From the NCBI GenBank assembly GCA_958298945.1, contig OY282608.1, positions 61,046,951 through 61,110,950 on the forward strand: DNA of 64,000 bases. The letters run 5' to 3'. Positions 1 to 12,983 of this stretch are shown here, in pieces. A program made the translations under genes and the position numbers. Source of the DNA: Atherix ibis (Eukaryota; Arthropoda; Insecta; Diptera; Athericidae). A model generated the notes under the pieces. It had not been told where the DNA came from, made no database searches, and saw only the letters and a list, made by a program, of their open reading frames with translations. How positions within the stretch are numbered: position 1 is the first letter of the stretch; each line of letters opens with the position of its first letter.

Positions 1-3000
1 CAAACCAACAAACAAATAAACCAACAAACCAAAAAACCAACAAACCAACAAACCAACAAGCCAACAAGCCAACAAACCAACAAACCAACAAACCAACAAG
101 CCAACAAACCAACAAGCCAACAAACCATCACACGAACAAAGCAACAAACCAACCAGCCAACAAGCCAACAAACCAACAAACCAAGTAACCAAAAAGCCAA
201 CAAACTAACAAACCAACAAGCCAACAAACCAACAAGCCAACAAGCCAACAAACCAACAAACCAACAAAGCAACAAACCAAAAAACCAACAAACCAAAAAA
301 CCAACAAACCAACAAACCATCAAACGAACAAAGCAACAAGCCAACAAGCCACCAAACCAACAAACCAACAAGCCAACAAACCAACAAGCCAACAAACCAA
401 CAAGCCAACAAGCCAACAAGCCAACAAACCAACAAACCAACAAACCAACAAGCCAACAAACCAAAAAACCAACAAACCAACAAACCAACAAACCAACAAA
501 CCAACAAGCCAACAAGCCAACAAGCCAACAAACCAACAAACCAACAAACCAACAAGCCAACAAACCAACAAGCCAACAAACCATCACACGAACAAAGCAA
601 CAAACCAACCAGCCAACAAGCCAACAAACCAACAAACCAAGTAACCAAAAAGCCAACAAACTAACAAAACAACAAGCCAACAAACCAACAAGCCAACAAA
701 CCAACAAACCAACAAAGCAACAAACCAAAAAACCAACAAACCAAAAAACCAACAAACCAACAAACCATCAAACGAACAAAGCAAAAAGGCAACAAGCCAA
801 CAAACCAACAATCCAACAAGCCAACAAACCAACAAGCCAACAAACCAACAAACCAACAAGCCAACAAGCCAACAAACCAACAAACAAACAAACCAACAAG
901 CCAACAAACCAACAAACCAACAAGCCAACAAACCAACAAACCAACAAACCAACAAACCAACAAGCCAAAAAACCAACAAACAAATAAACCAACAAACCAA
1001 CAAACCAACAAACCAACAAACCAACAAACCAACAAACTAACAAACCAACAAGCCAACAAACCAACAAGCCAACAAACTAACAAGTCAACAAACCAACAAA
1101 CCAACAAACCAACAAGCCAACAAACCAACAAGCCAACAAACCAACAAACAAACAAGCCAACAAGCCAACAAACCAACAAACTAACAAGCCAACAAGCCAA
1201 CAAACCAACAAACCAACAAGCCAACAAAACAACAAACAAATAAACCAACAAACCAACAAGCCAACAAACCAACAAACCAACAAACCAACAAGCCAACAAA
1301 CCAACAAACCAACAAACCAACAAACCAACAAGCCAATAAACCAATTAACCAACAAACCAACAAACGAACAAACCAAAAAACCAACAAACCAACAAGCCAA
1401 CAAACCAAAAAACCAACAAACCAACAAGCCAACAAACCAACAAGCCAACAAACCAACAAACCAAGTAACCAAAAAGCCAACAAACTAACAAACCAACAAG
1501 CCAACAAGCCAACAAACCAACAAGCCAACAAGCCAACAAACCAACAAACCAACAAACCAACAAACCAACAAACCAACAAGCCATCAAACCAACAAACCAA
1601 AAAACCAACAAACCAACAAGCCAACAAACCAACAAACTAACAAACCAACAAACGAACTAACCAACAAACCAACAAACCAACAAGCCAACAAACCAAAAAA
1701 CCAACAAACCAAAAAACCAACAAACCAACAAACCATCAAACGAACAAGCCAACAAACCAACAAACCAACAAGCCAACAAGCCAACAAACCAACAAACCAA
1801 CAAACCAACAAGCCAACAAACCAACAAACCAACAAGCTAACAAACCAACAAACCAACAAACCAACAAGCCAAAAAACCAACAAACAAATAAACCAAGAAA
1901 CCAACAAACCAACAAACCAACAAACCAACAAACCAACAAACCAACAAACCAACAAACTAACAAACCAACAAGCCAACAAACCAACAAACCAACAAGCCAA
2001 CAAACCAACAAGCCAACAAACCAACAAGCCAACAAGCCAACAAACCAACAAACCAACAAGCCAACAAACCAACAAACCAACAAACCAACAACCCAACAAA
2101 CCAACAAGCCAACAAACCAACAAACCAAGTAACCAAAAAGCCAACCAACTTACAAACCAACAAGCCAACAAACCAACAAACCAACAAGCCAACAAACCAA
2201 AAAACCAACAAAGCAACAAGCCAACAAACGAACAAACCAACAAACCAACAAGCCAACAAACCAACAAACCAACAAGCCAACAAGCCAACAAACCAACAAA
2301 CCAAGTTACCAAAAAGCCAACAAACCATCACACGAACAAAGCAACAAACCAACCAGCCAACAAGCCAACAAACCAACAAACCAAGTAACCAAAAAGCCAA
2401 CAAACTAACAAACCAAAAAGCCAACAAACCAACAAGCCAACAAACCAACAAACCAACAAAGCAACAAACCAAAAAACCAACAAACCAAAAAACCAACAAA
2501 CCAACAAACCATCAAACGAACAAAGCAACAAGCCAACAAGCCAACAAACCAACAAACCAACAAGCCAACAAACCAACAAGCCAACAAACCAACAAACCAA
2601 CAAACCAACAAGCCAACAAACCAACAAACCAACAAGCCAACAAACCAACAAACCAACAAACCAACAAACCAACAAGCCAACAAACCAACAAGCCAAAAAA
2701 CCATTAAACTAACAAACCAACAAACGAACTAACCAACAAACCAACAAACCAACAAGCCAACAAACCAATAAACCAACAAGCCAACAAACCAACAAACCAA
2801 CAAACCAACAAGCCAACAAACCAACAAGCCAACAAGCCAACAAACCAACAAACCAACAAACCAACAAGCCAACAAACCAACAAACCAACAAGCTAACAAA
2901 CCAACAAACCAACAAACCAACAAGCCAAAAAACCAACAAACAAATAAACCAAGAAACCAACAAACCAACAAACCAACAAACCAACAAACCAACAAACCAA

Positions 3001-3148
3001 CAAACTAACAAACCAACAAGCCAACAAACCAACAAACCAACAAGCCAACAAACCAACAAGCCAACAAACCAACAAGCCAACAAGCCAACAAACCAACAAA
3101 CCAACAAGCCAACAAACCAACAAACCAACAAACCAACAACCCAACAAA
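1..3148. repeat. First register block of the satellite
   Basis: From base 1 to about 3148 the CC of each octamer falls at coordinates equal to 5 modulo 8, without interruption (for example at 61, 125, 581, 1085, 3141). The block holds module A copies at 125, 581 and 2325, and CAAATAAACC markers near 14, 970, 1240 and 1890. It ends at a 4-bp register break. Confidence 0.85.
581..788. repeat. Module A, representative copy (184-bp marker spacing)
   Basis: The module opens with three successive altered octamers, CCATCACA, CGAACAAA and GCAACAAA, followed by CCAACCAG. CCAAGTAA and CCAAAAAG come next, then CTAACAAA, and near the end two CCAAAAAA octamers separated by one normal octamer. It closes with CCATCAAA and CGAACAAA. 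CCATCACACG starts at 581 and CCATCAAACG at 765, exactly 184 bp or 23 octamers apart. The same spacing is found with the opening marker at 2325, 3601, 4112, 5056, 6592, 9736, 14040, 15352, 19503, 20936, 21688, 25668, 27700, 30100, 34419, 38755, 43739, 49507, 51699, 56283, 60632 and 62856. Copies at 125, 4600, 9296 and 13600 are 192 bp (one extra octamer; the last three carry a changed opening marker). Copies at 17792, 24166, 24829 and 47028 are 183 bp because of a 1-bp deletion. Confidence 0.88.
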
Positions 3149-3345
3149 TAAACCAAGAAACCAACAAACCAACAAACCAACAAACCAACAAACCAACAAA
3201 CCAACAAACTAACAAACCAACAAGCCAACAAACCAACAAACCAACAAGCCAACAAACCAACAAGCCAACAAACCAACAAGCCAACAAGCCAACAAACCAA
3301 CAAACCAACAAGCCAACAAACCAACAAACCAACAAACCAACAACC
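2940..3345. repeat. Tandem duplication, 204 bp, with an off-register junction
   Basis: CAAATAAACCAAGAAACC occurs at 2941 and again at 3145, and the octamer order after each matches through the next CAAACTAACAAACC. The offset of 204 bp equals 25.5 octamers. Half an octamer is missing at the junction, where CCAACAAA runs straight into TAAA. This is the only 4-bp register change in the window. Confidence 0.75.
3141..3156. other. Register break of 4 bp (duplication junction)
   Basis: The CC at 3141 is followed by the next octamer CC at 3153, 12 bp later rather than 8 or 16. The reading CCAACAAATAAACC lacks one CAAA compared with the usual CCAACAAACAAATAAACC. The CAAA/CAAA microhomology at this point would allow such a join. 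Confidence 0.85.
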
Positions 3346-4000
3346 CAACAAACCAACAAGCCAACAAACCAACAAACCAAGTAACCAAAAAGCCAACAAA
3401 CTTACAAACCAACAAGCCAACAAACCAACAAACCAACAAGCCAACAAACCAACAAACCAACAAGCCAACAAACCAAAAAACCAACAAAGCAACAAGCCAA
3501 CAAACGAACAAACCAACAAACCAACAAGCCAACAAACCAACAAACCAACAAGCCAACAAGCCAACAAACCAACAAACCAAGTTACCAAAAAGCCAACAAA
3601 CCATCACACGAACAAAGCAACAAACCAACCAGCCAACAAGCCAACAAACCAACAAACCAAGTAACCAAAAAGCCAACAAACTAACAAACCAAAAAGCCAA
3701 CAAACCAACAAGCCAACAAACCAACAAACCAACAAAGCAACAAACCAAAAAACCAACAAACCAAAAAACCAACAAACCAACAAACCATCAAACGAACAAA
3801 GCAACAAGCCAACAAGCCAACAAACCAACAAACCAACAAGCCAACAAACCAACAAGCCAACAAACCAACAAACCAACAAACCAACAAGCCAACAAACCAA
3901 CAAACCAACAAGCCAACAAACCAACAAACCAACAAACCAACAAACCAACAAGCCAACAAACCAACAAACCAACAAACCAACAAGCCAACAAACCAACAAA

Positions 4001-4007
4001 CAATAAA
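4001..4007. other. 1-bp register deletion (CAATAAA)
   Basis: The marker usually reading CAAATAAA is CAATAAA here, moving the octamer phase from 1 to 0 modulo 8. The new phase then holds without interruption for almost 14 kb, to 17936. Confidence 0.85.
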
Positions 4008-6359
4008 CCAACAAACCAAAAAACCAACAAACCAACAAACCAACAAGCCAACAAGCCAACAAACCAACAAACCAACAAACCAACAAACCAACAAACCAAC
4101 AAGCCAACAAACCATCACACGAACAAAGCAACAAACCAACCAGCCAACAAGCCAACAAACCAACAAACCAAGTAACCAAAAAGCCAACAAACTAACAAAC
4201 CAAAAAGCCAACAAACCAACAAGCCAACAAACCAACAAACCAACAAAGCAACAAACCAAAAAACCAACAAACCAAAAAACCAACATACCAACAAACCATC
4301 AAACGAACAAAGCAACAAGCCAACAAGCCAACAAACCAACAAACCAACAAGCCAACAAACCAACAAGCCAACAAACCAACAAACCAACAAACCAACAAGC
4401 CAACAAACCAACAAACAAACAAGCCAACAAACCAACAAACCAACAAACCAACAAACCAACAAGCCAACAAACCAACAAACAAATAAACCAACAAACCAAA
4501 AAACCAACAAACCAACAAACCAACAAACCAACAAGCCAACAAGCCAAAAAACCAACAAACCAACAAACCAACAAGCCAACAAACCAACAAGCCAACAAAC
4601 CATCATACGAACAAAGCAACAAACCAACCAGCCAACAAGCCAACAAACCAACAAACCAAGTAACCAAAAAGCCAACAAACTAACAAACCAACAAGCCAAC
4701 AAACCAACAAGCCAACAAGCCAACAAACCAACAAACCAACAAAGCAACAAACCAAAAAACCAACAAACCAAAAAACCAACAAACCAACAAACCATCAAAC
4801 GAACAAAGCAACAAGCCAACAAGGCAACAAACCAACAAACCAACAAGCCAACAAACCAACAAGCCAACAAACCAACAAACCAACAAGCCAACAAGCCAAC
4901 AAACCAACAAACCAACAAACCAACAAGCCAACAAACAAAAAAACCACCAAACCAACAAACCAACAAACCAACAAACCAACAAGCCAACAAGCCAACAAGC
5001 CAACAAACCAACAAACCAACAAACCAACAAGACAACAAACCAACAAGCCAACAAACCATCACACGAACAAAGCAACAAACCAACCAGCCAACAAGCCAAC
5101 AAACCAACAAACCAAGTAACCAAAAAGCCAACAAACTAACAAACCAACAAGCCAACAAACCAACAAGCCAACAAACCAACAAACCAACAAAGCAACAAAC
5201 CAAAAAACCAACAAACCAAAAAACCAAAAAACCAACAAACCATCAAACGAACAAAGTAAAAAGCCAACAAGCCAACAAACCAACAAACCAGCAAGCCAAC
5301 AAACCAACAAGCCAACAAACCAACAAACCAACAAGCCAACAAGCCAACAAACCAACAAACAAACAAACCAACAAGCCAACAAACCAACAAACCAACAAGC
5401 CAACAAACCAACAAACCAACAAACCAACAAACCAACAAGCCAAAAAACCAACAAACAAATAAACCAACAAACCAACAAACCAACAAACCAACAAACCAAC
5501 AAACCAACAAACCAACAAACTAACAAACCAACAAGCCAACAAACCAACAAGCCAACAAACCAACAAGTCAACAAACCAACAAACCAACAAACCAACAAAC
5601 CAACAAGCCAACAAACCAAGAAGCCAACAAACCAACAAACCAACAAGCCAACAAGCCAACAAACCAACAAACCAACAAACTAACAAGCCAACAAGCCAAC
5701 AAACCAACAAACCAACAAGCCAACAAAACAACAAACAAATAAACCAACAAACCAACAAGCCAACAAACCAACAAACCAACAAACCAACAAGCCAACAAAC
5801 CAACAAACCAACAAACCAACAAACCAACAAGCCAACAAACCAATTAACCAACAAACCAACAAACGAACAAACAAAAAAACCAACAAACCAACAAGCCAAC
5901 AAACCAACAAACCAACAAACCAACAAGCCAACAAACCAACAAGCCCACAAACCAACAAACAAAGTAACCAAAAAGCCAACAAACTAACAAACCAACAAGC
6001 CAACAAGCCAACAAACCAACAAGCCAACAAGCCAACAAACCAACAAACCAACAAACCAACAAACCAACAAACCAACAAACCAACAAGCCATCAAACCAAC
6101 AAACCAAAAAACCAACAAACCAACAACCCAACAAGCCAACAAACCAACAAACTAACAAACCAACAAACGAACTAACCAACAAACCAACAAACCAACAAGC
6201 CAACAAACCAATAAACCAACAAGCCAACAAACCCACAAACCAACAAGCCAACAAACCAACGACCCAACAAACCAACAAACCAACAAGCCAACAAACCAAC
6301 AAGCCAACAAACCAACAAGCCAACAAACCAACAAACCAACAAAGCAACAACCCAACAAA

Positions 6360-8820
6360 CCAACAAACCAACAAACCAACAAACCAACAAACCAAGTAAC
6401 CAAAAAGCCAACAAACTAACAAACCAACAAGCCAACAAGCCAACAAACAAACAAGCCAACAAACCAAAAAACCAACAAAGCAACAAGCCAACAAACCAAC
6501 AAACCAACAAACCAACAAGCCAACAAACCAACAAACCAACAAGCCAACAAGCCAACAAACCAACAAACCAAGTTACCAAAAAGCCAACAAACCATCACAC
6601 GCACAAAGCAACAAACCAACCAGCCAACAAGCCAACAAACCAACAAACCAAGTAACCAAAAAGCCAACAAACTAACAAACCAAAAAGCCAAAAAACCAAC
6701 AAGCCAACAAACCAACAAACCAACAAAGCAACAAACCAAAAAACCAACAAACCAAAAAACCAACAAACCAACAAACCATCAAACGAACAAAGCAACAAGC
6801 CAACAAGCCAACAAACCAACAAACCAACAAGCCAACAAACCAACAAACCAACAAACCAACAAGCCAAAAAACCAACAAACTAACAAACCAACAAACGAAC
6901 TAACCAACAAACCAACAAACAAACAAGCCAACAAACCAATAAACCAACAAGCCAACAAACCAACAAACCAACAAACTAACAAGCCAACAAGCCAACAAAC
7001 CAACAAACCAACAAGCCAACAAACCAACAAACAAATAAACCAACAAACCAACAAGCCAACAAACCAACAAACCAACAAACCAACAAGCCAACAAACCAAC
7101 AAACCAACAAACCAACAAACAAACAAGCCAACAAACCAATTAACCAACAAACCAACAAACGAACAAACCAAAAAACCAACCAACCAACAAGCCAACAAAC
7201 CAACAAACCAACAAACCAACAAGCCAACAAACCAACAAGCCAACAAACCAACAAACCAACAAACCAAGTAACCAAAAAGCCAACAAACTAACAAACCAAC
7301 AAGCCAACAAGCTAACAAACCAACAAGCCAACAAGCCAACAAACCAACAAACCAACAAACCAACAAACCAACAAGCCAACAAACCAACAAACCAAAAAAC
7401 CAAGAAACCAACAAGCCAACAAGCCAACAAACCAACAAACTAACAAACCAACAAACGAACTAACCAACAAACCAACAAACCAACAAGCCAACAAACCAAT
7501 AAACCAACAAGCCAACAAACCAACAAACCAACAAGCCAACAAACCAACAAACCAACAAACCAACAAGCCAACAAACCAACAAGCCAACAAACCAACAAGC
7601 CAACAAACCAACAAACCAACAAAGCAACAAGCCAACAAACAAACAAGCCAACAAACCAACAAACCAACAAACTAAGTAACCAAGAAGCCAACAAGCCAAC
7701 AAACCAACGAACCAACAAACCAACAAACCAACAAACCAACAAACCAACAAAGCAACAAGCCAACAAACCAACAAGCCAACAAACCAACAAACCAACAAAC
7801 TAAGTAACCAACAAGCCAACAAGCCAACAAACCAACAAGCCAACAAACCAACAAACCAACAAACCAAGTAACCAAAAAGCCAACAAACTAACAAACCAAC
7901 AAGCCAACAAGCCACCAAACCAACAAACCAACAAACCAACAAGCCAACAAGCCAACAAACCAACAAACCAACAAACCAACAAACTAAGTAACCAACAAGC
8001 CAACAAACCAACAAACCAACAAGCCAACAAGCCAACAAACCAACAAACCAACAAGCCAACAAGCCAACAAACCAACAAACCAACAAGCCAACAAACCAAC
8101 AAACCAACAAACCAACAAACCAACAAACCAACAATCCAACAAACCAACAAACCAACAAACCAACAAACCAACAAACCAACAAACCAAGTAACCAAAAAGC
8201 CAACAAACTAACAAACCAACAAGCCAACAAGCCAACAAACCAACAAGCCAACAAACCAAAAAACCAACAAAGCAACAAGCCAACAAACCAACAAACCAAC
8301 AAACCAACAAACCAACAAGCCAACAAACCAACAAACCAACAAGCCAACAAACCAACAAACCAACAAGCCAACAAGCCAACAAACCAACAAACCAACAAAC
8401 CAAGTTACCGAAAAGCCAACAAACTAACAAACCAACAAGGCAACAAGCCAACAAACCAACAAACCAACAAACCAATAAGCAAACAAACCAACAAACAAAT
8501 AAACCAACAAACCCACAAACCAACAAACCAACAAACCAACAAACCAAAAAACCAAAAAACCAACAAACCAACAAGCCCACAAGCCAACAAACCAACAAAC
8601 CAACAAGCCAACAAACCAACAAACCAACAAACCAACAAGCCAACAAACCAACAAGCCAACAAACCAACAAGCCAACAAACCAACAAACCAAAAAAGCAAC
8701 AACCCAACAAACCAACAAACCAACAAACCAACAAACCAACAAACCAACAAACCAAGTAACCAAAAAGCCAACAAACTAACAAACTAACAAGCCAACAAAC
8801 CAACAAACCAACAAGCCAAC
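6360..8820. repeat. Long-range duplicated block P, copy 1 (partner at 15120-17590)
   Basis: The interval matches 15.12-17.59 kb base for base over long stretches at an offset of 8760 bp, rising to 8768-8776 near the right end through whole-octamer differences. Visible differences include CCAACAAA against CCCACAAA at the partner's 15649 and an altered octamer in the partner near 15711. Contents in order: module A with the rare CACACGCAC opening (6592), module B (6900-7139), two CTAAGTAACC markers (7677, 7802), and the CCAAGTTACCG marker (8404). Confidence 0.85.
6900..7139. repeat. Module B, representative copy (240-bp marker spacing)
   Basis: This module runs from the CTA of CGAACTAACC to the TTA of CCAATTAACC. 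Between them lie a CCAATAAA octamer, a CTAACAAG octamer and a CAAATAAACC marker in constant order. The marker spacing is exactly 240 bp (30 octamers) here and for copies starting at 15660, 30408, 34727, 49815, 52007, 60940 and 63164. Copies at 28008 and 32039 are 232 bp, one octamer shorter. Module B usually follows module A by about 100 bp. Confidence 0.82.
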
Positions 8821-10540
8821 AAACCAAAAAACCAACAAAGCAACAAGCCAACAAGCCAACAAACCAACAAACCAAGTAACCAAAAAGCCCACAAACTAAC
8901 AAACCAAAAAGCCAACAAACCAACAAACCAACAAAGCAACAAACCAAAAAACCAACAAAACAAAAAACCAACAAACCAACAAACCATCAAACGAACAAAG
9001 CAACAAGCCAACAAGCCAACAAGCCAACAAACCAACAAACCAACAAGCCAACAAACCAACAAGCCAACAAACCAACAAACCAACAAACCAACAAGCCAAC
9101 AAACCAACAAGCGAACAAGCCAACAAACCAACAAACCAACAAACCAACAAACCAACAAGCCAACAAACCAACAAACAAATAAACCAACAAACCAAAAAAC
9201 CAACAAACCAACAAACCAACAAACCAACAAGCCAACCAGCCAACAAACCAACAAACCAACAAACCAACAAGCCAACAAACCAACAAGCCAACAAACCAAC
9301 ACACGGACAAAGCAACAAACCAACCAGCCAACAAGCCAACAAACCAACAAACCAAGTAACCAAAAAGCCAACAAACTAACAAACCAACAAGCCAACAAAC
9401 CAACAAGCCAACAAGCTAACAAACCAACAAACCAACAAAGCAACAAACCAAAAAACCAACAAACCAAAAAACCAACAAACCAACAAACCATCAAACGAAC
9501 AAAGCAACAAGCCAACAAGCCAACAAACCAACAAACCAACAAGCCAACAAACCAACAAGCCAACAAACCAACAAGCCAACAAGCCAACAAGCCAACAAAC
9601 CAACGAACCAACAAACCAACAAGCCAACAAACCAAAAAACCAACAAACCAACAAACCAACAAACCAACAAGCCAACAAGCCAACAAACCAACAAACCAAC
9701 AAACCAACAAGCCAACAAACCAACAAGCCAACAAACCATCACACGAACAAAGCAACAAACCAACCAGCCAACAAGCCAACAAACCAACAAACCAAGTAAC
9801 CAAAAAGCCAACAAACTAACAAACCAACAAGCCAACAAACCAACAAGCCAACAAACCAACAAACCAACAAAGCAACAAACCAAAAAACCAACAAACCAAA
9901 AAACCAACAAACCAACAAACCATCAAACGAACAAAGCAAAAAGCCAACAAGCCAACAAACCAACAAACCAACAAGCCAACAAACCAACAAGCCAACAAAC
10001 CAACAAACCAACAAGCCAACAAGCCAACAAACCAACAAACCAACAAGCCAACAAACCAACAAGCCAACAAACCAACAAGCCAACAAGCCAACAAGCCAAC
10101 AAACCAACGAACCAACAAACCAACAAGCCAACAAGCCAACAAACCAACAAACCAACAAACCAACAAACCAACAAGCCAAAAAACCAACAAACAAATAAAC
10201 CAACAAACCAACAAACCAACAAACCAACAAACCAACAAACCAACAAACCAACAAACTAACAAACCAACAAGCCAATAAACCAACAAGCCAACAAACCAAC
10301 AAGCCAACAAACCAACAAACCAACAAGCCAACAAGCCAACAAACCAACAAACTAACAAGCCAACAAGCCAACAAACCAACAAACCAACAAGCCAACAAAA
10401 CAACAAACAAATAAACCAACAAACCAACAAGCCAACAAACCAACAAGCCAACAAGCCAACAAACCAACAAACCAACAAAGCAACAAACCAAAAAACCAAC
10501 AAACCAAAAAACCAACAAACCAACAAACCATCAAACGAAC
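7870..10540. repeat. Long-range duplicated block Q, copy 1 (partner at about 12120-14845)
   Basis: Markers recur at offsets of 4264, 4280, 4272 and finally 4304 bp, all multiples of 8, so the copies differ by whole-octamer gains and losses. Shared landmarks are CTAAGTAACC (7984), CCAAGTTACCG (8404), a doubled CTAACAAACTAAC (8773), module A (9736) and the GCAAAAAGCC variant that follows its closing marker. Confidence 0.8.
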
Positions 10541-12983
10541 AAAGCAACAAGCCAACAAGCCAACAAACCAACAAACCAACAAGCCAACAAACCAACAAGC
10601 CAACAAACCAACAAGCCAACAAGCCAACAAGCCAACAAACCAACGAACCAACAAACCAACAAGCCAACAAACCAAAAAACCAACAAACCAACAAACCAAC
10701 AAACCAACAAGCCAACAAGCCAACAAACCAACAAACCAACAAACCAACAAGCCAACAAACCAACAAGCCAACAAACCATCACACGAACAAAGCAACAAAC
10801 CAACCAGCCAACAAGCCAACAAACCAACAAACCAACAAACCAACAAACCAAGTAACCAAAAAGCCAACAAACTAACAAACCAACAAGCCAACAAGCCACC
10901 AAACCAACAAACCAACAAACCAACAAGCCAACAAGCCAACAAACCAACAAACCAACAAACCAACAAACCAACAAACTAAGTAACCAACAAGCCAACAAAC
11001 CAACAAACCAACAAGCCAACAAGCCAACAAACCAACAAACCAACAAGCCAACAAGCCAACAAACCAACAAACCAACAAGCCAACAAACCAACAAGCCAAC
11101 AAACCAACAAACCAACAAACCAACAAACCAACAAACCAACAATCCAACAAACCAACAAACCAACAAACCAACAAACCAACAAACCAACAAACCAAGTAAC
11201 CAAAAAGCCAACAAACTAACAAACCAACAAGCCAACAAGCCAACAAACCAACAAGCCAACAAACCCAAAAATCAACAAAGCAACAAGCCAACAAACCAAC
11301 AAACCAACAAACCAACAAACCAACAAGCCAACAAACCAACAAACCAACAAGCCAACAAACCAACAAACCAACAAGCCAACAAGCCAACAAACCAACAAAC
11401 CAACAAACCAAGTTACCGAAAAGCCAACAAACTAACAAACCAACAAGGCAACAAGCCAACAAACCAACAAACCAACAAACCAATAAGCAAACAAACCAAC
11501 AAACAAATAAACCAACAAACCCGCAAACCAACAAACCAACAAACCAACAAACCAAAAAACCAAAAAACCAACAAACCAACAAGCCCACAAGCCAACAAAC
11601 CAACAAACCAACAAGCCAACAAACCAACAAACCAACAAACCAACAAGCCAACAAACCAACAAGCCAACAAACCAACAAGCCAACAAACCAACAAACCAAA
11701 AAAGCAACAACCCAACAAGCCAACAAGCCAACAAACCAACAAACCAACAAAGCAACAAACCAAAAAACCAACAAACCAAAAAACCAACAAACCAACAAAC
11801 CATCAAACGAACAAAGCAACAAGCCAACAAGCCAACAAACCAACAAACCAACAAGCCAACAAACCAACAAGCCAACAAACCAACAAGCCAACAAGCCAAC
11901 AAGCCAACAAACCAACGAACCAACAAACCAACAAGCCAACAAACCAAAAAACCAACAAACCAACAAACCAACAAACCAACAAGCCAACAAGCCAACAAAC
12001 CAACAAACCAACAAACCAACAAGCCAACAAACCAACAAGCCAACAAACCATCACACGAACAAAGCAACAAACCAACCAGCCAACAAGCCAACAAACCAAC
12101 AAACCAACAAACCAACAAACCAAGTAACCAAAAAGCCAACAAACTAACAAACCAACAAGCCAACAAGCCACCAAACCAACAAACCAACAAACCAACAAGC
12201 CAACAAGCCAACAAACCAACAAACCAACAAACCAACAAACCAACAAACTAAGTAACCAACAAGCCAACAAACCAACAAACCAACAAGCCAACAAGCCAAC
12301 AAACCAACAAACCAACAAGCCAACAAGCCAACAAACCAACAAACCAACAAGCCAACAAACCAACAAGCCAACAAACCAACAAACCAACAAACCAACAAAC
12401 CAACAAACCAACAATCCAACAAACCAACAAACCAACAAACCAACAAACCAACAAACCAACAAACCAAGTAACCAAAAAGCCAACAAACTAACAAACCAAC
12501 AAGCCAACAAGCCAACAAACCAACAAGCCAACAAACCCAAAAATCAACAAAGCAACAAGCCAACAAACCAACAAACCAACAAACCAACAAACCAACAAGC
12601 CAACAAACCAACAAACCAACAAGCCAACAAACCAACAAACCAACAAGCCAACAAGCCAACAAACCAACAAACCAACAAACCAAGTTACCGAAAAGCCAAC
12701 AAACTAACAAACCAACAAGGCAACAAGCCAACAAACCAACAAACCAACAAACCAATAAGCAAACAAACCAACAAACAAATAAACCAACAAACCCACAAAC
12801 CAACAAACCAACAAACCAACAAACCAAAAAACCAAAAAACCAACAAACCAACAAGCCCACAAGCCAACAAACCAACAAACCAACAAGCCAACAAACCAAC
12901 AAACCAACAAACCAACAAGCCAACAAACCAACAAGCCAACAAACCAACAAGCCAACAAACCAACAAACCAAAAAAGCAACAAC
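10440..12983. repeat. Tandem duplication of a 1272-bp higher-order unit (two copies)
   Basis: Copy 1 is about 10440-11711 and copy 2 about 11712-12983. Many landmarks repeat at exactly 1272 bp (159 octamers): CTAAGTAACC at about 10974 and 12246, CCAAGTTACCG at 11412 and 12684, CCCAAAAATC at 11264 and 12536, and module-A-type openings at 10776 and 12048. One visible difference is ACCCGCAAACC in copy 1 (near 11519) against ACCCACAAACC in copy 2. The near identity implies a recent event. Confidence 0.9.

Larger units (their letters stand above)
1900..3980. repeat. Tandem duplication, offset about 1252-1276 bp
   Basis: The interval around 1.9-2.7 kb recurs around 3.15-3.98 kb. Module A opening markers at 2325 and 3601 are 1276 bp apart, and both are preceded by CCAAGTTACC and followed by the same series of variants. 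Further left the offset is 1252 bp, so the copies differ by whole octamers; the half-octamer part of the offset comes from the 4-bp break at 3149. Confidence 0.75.
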
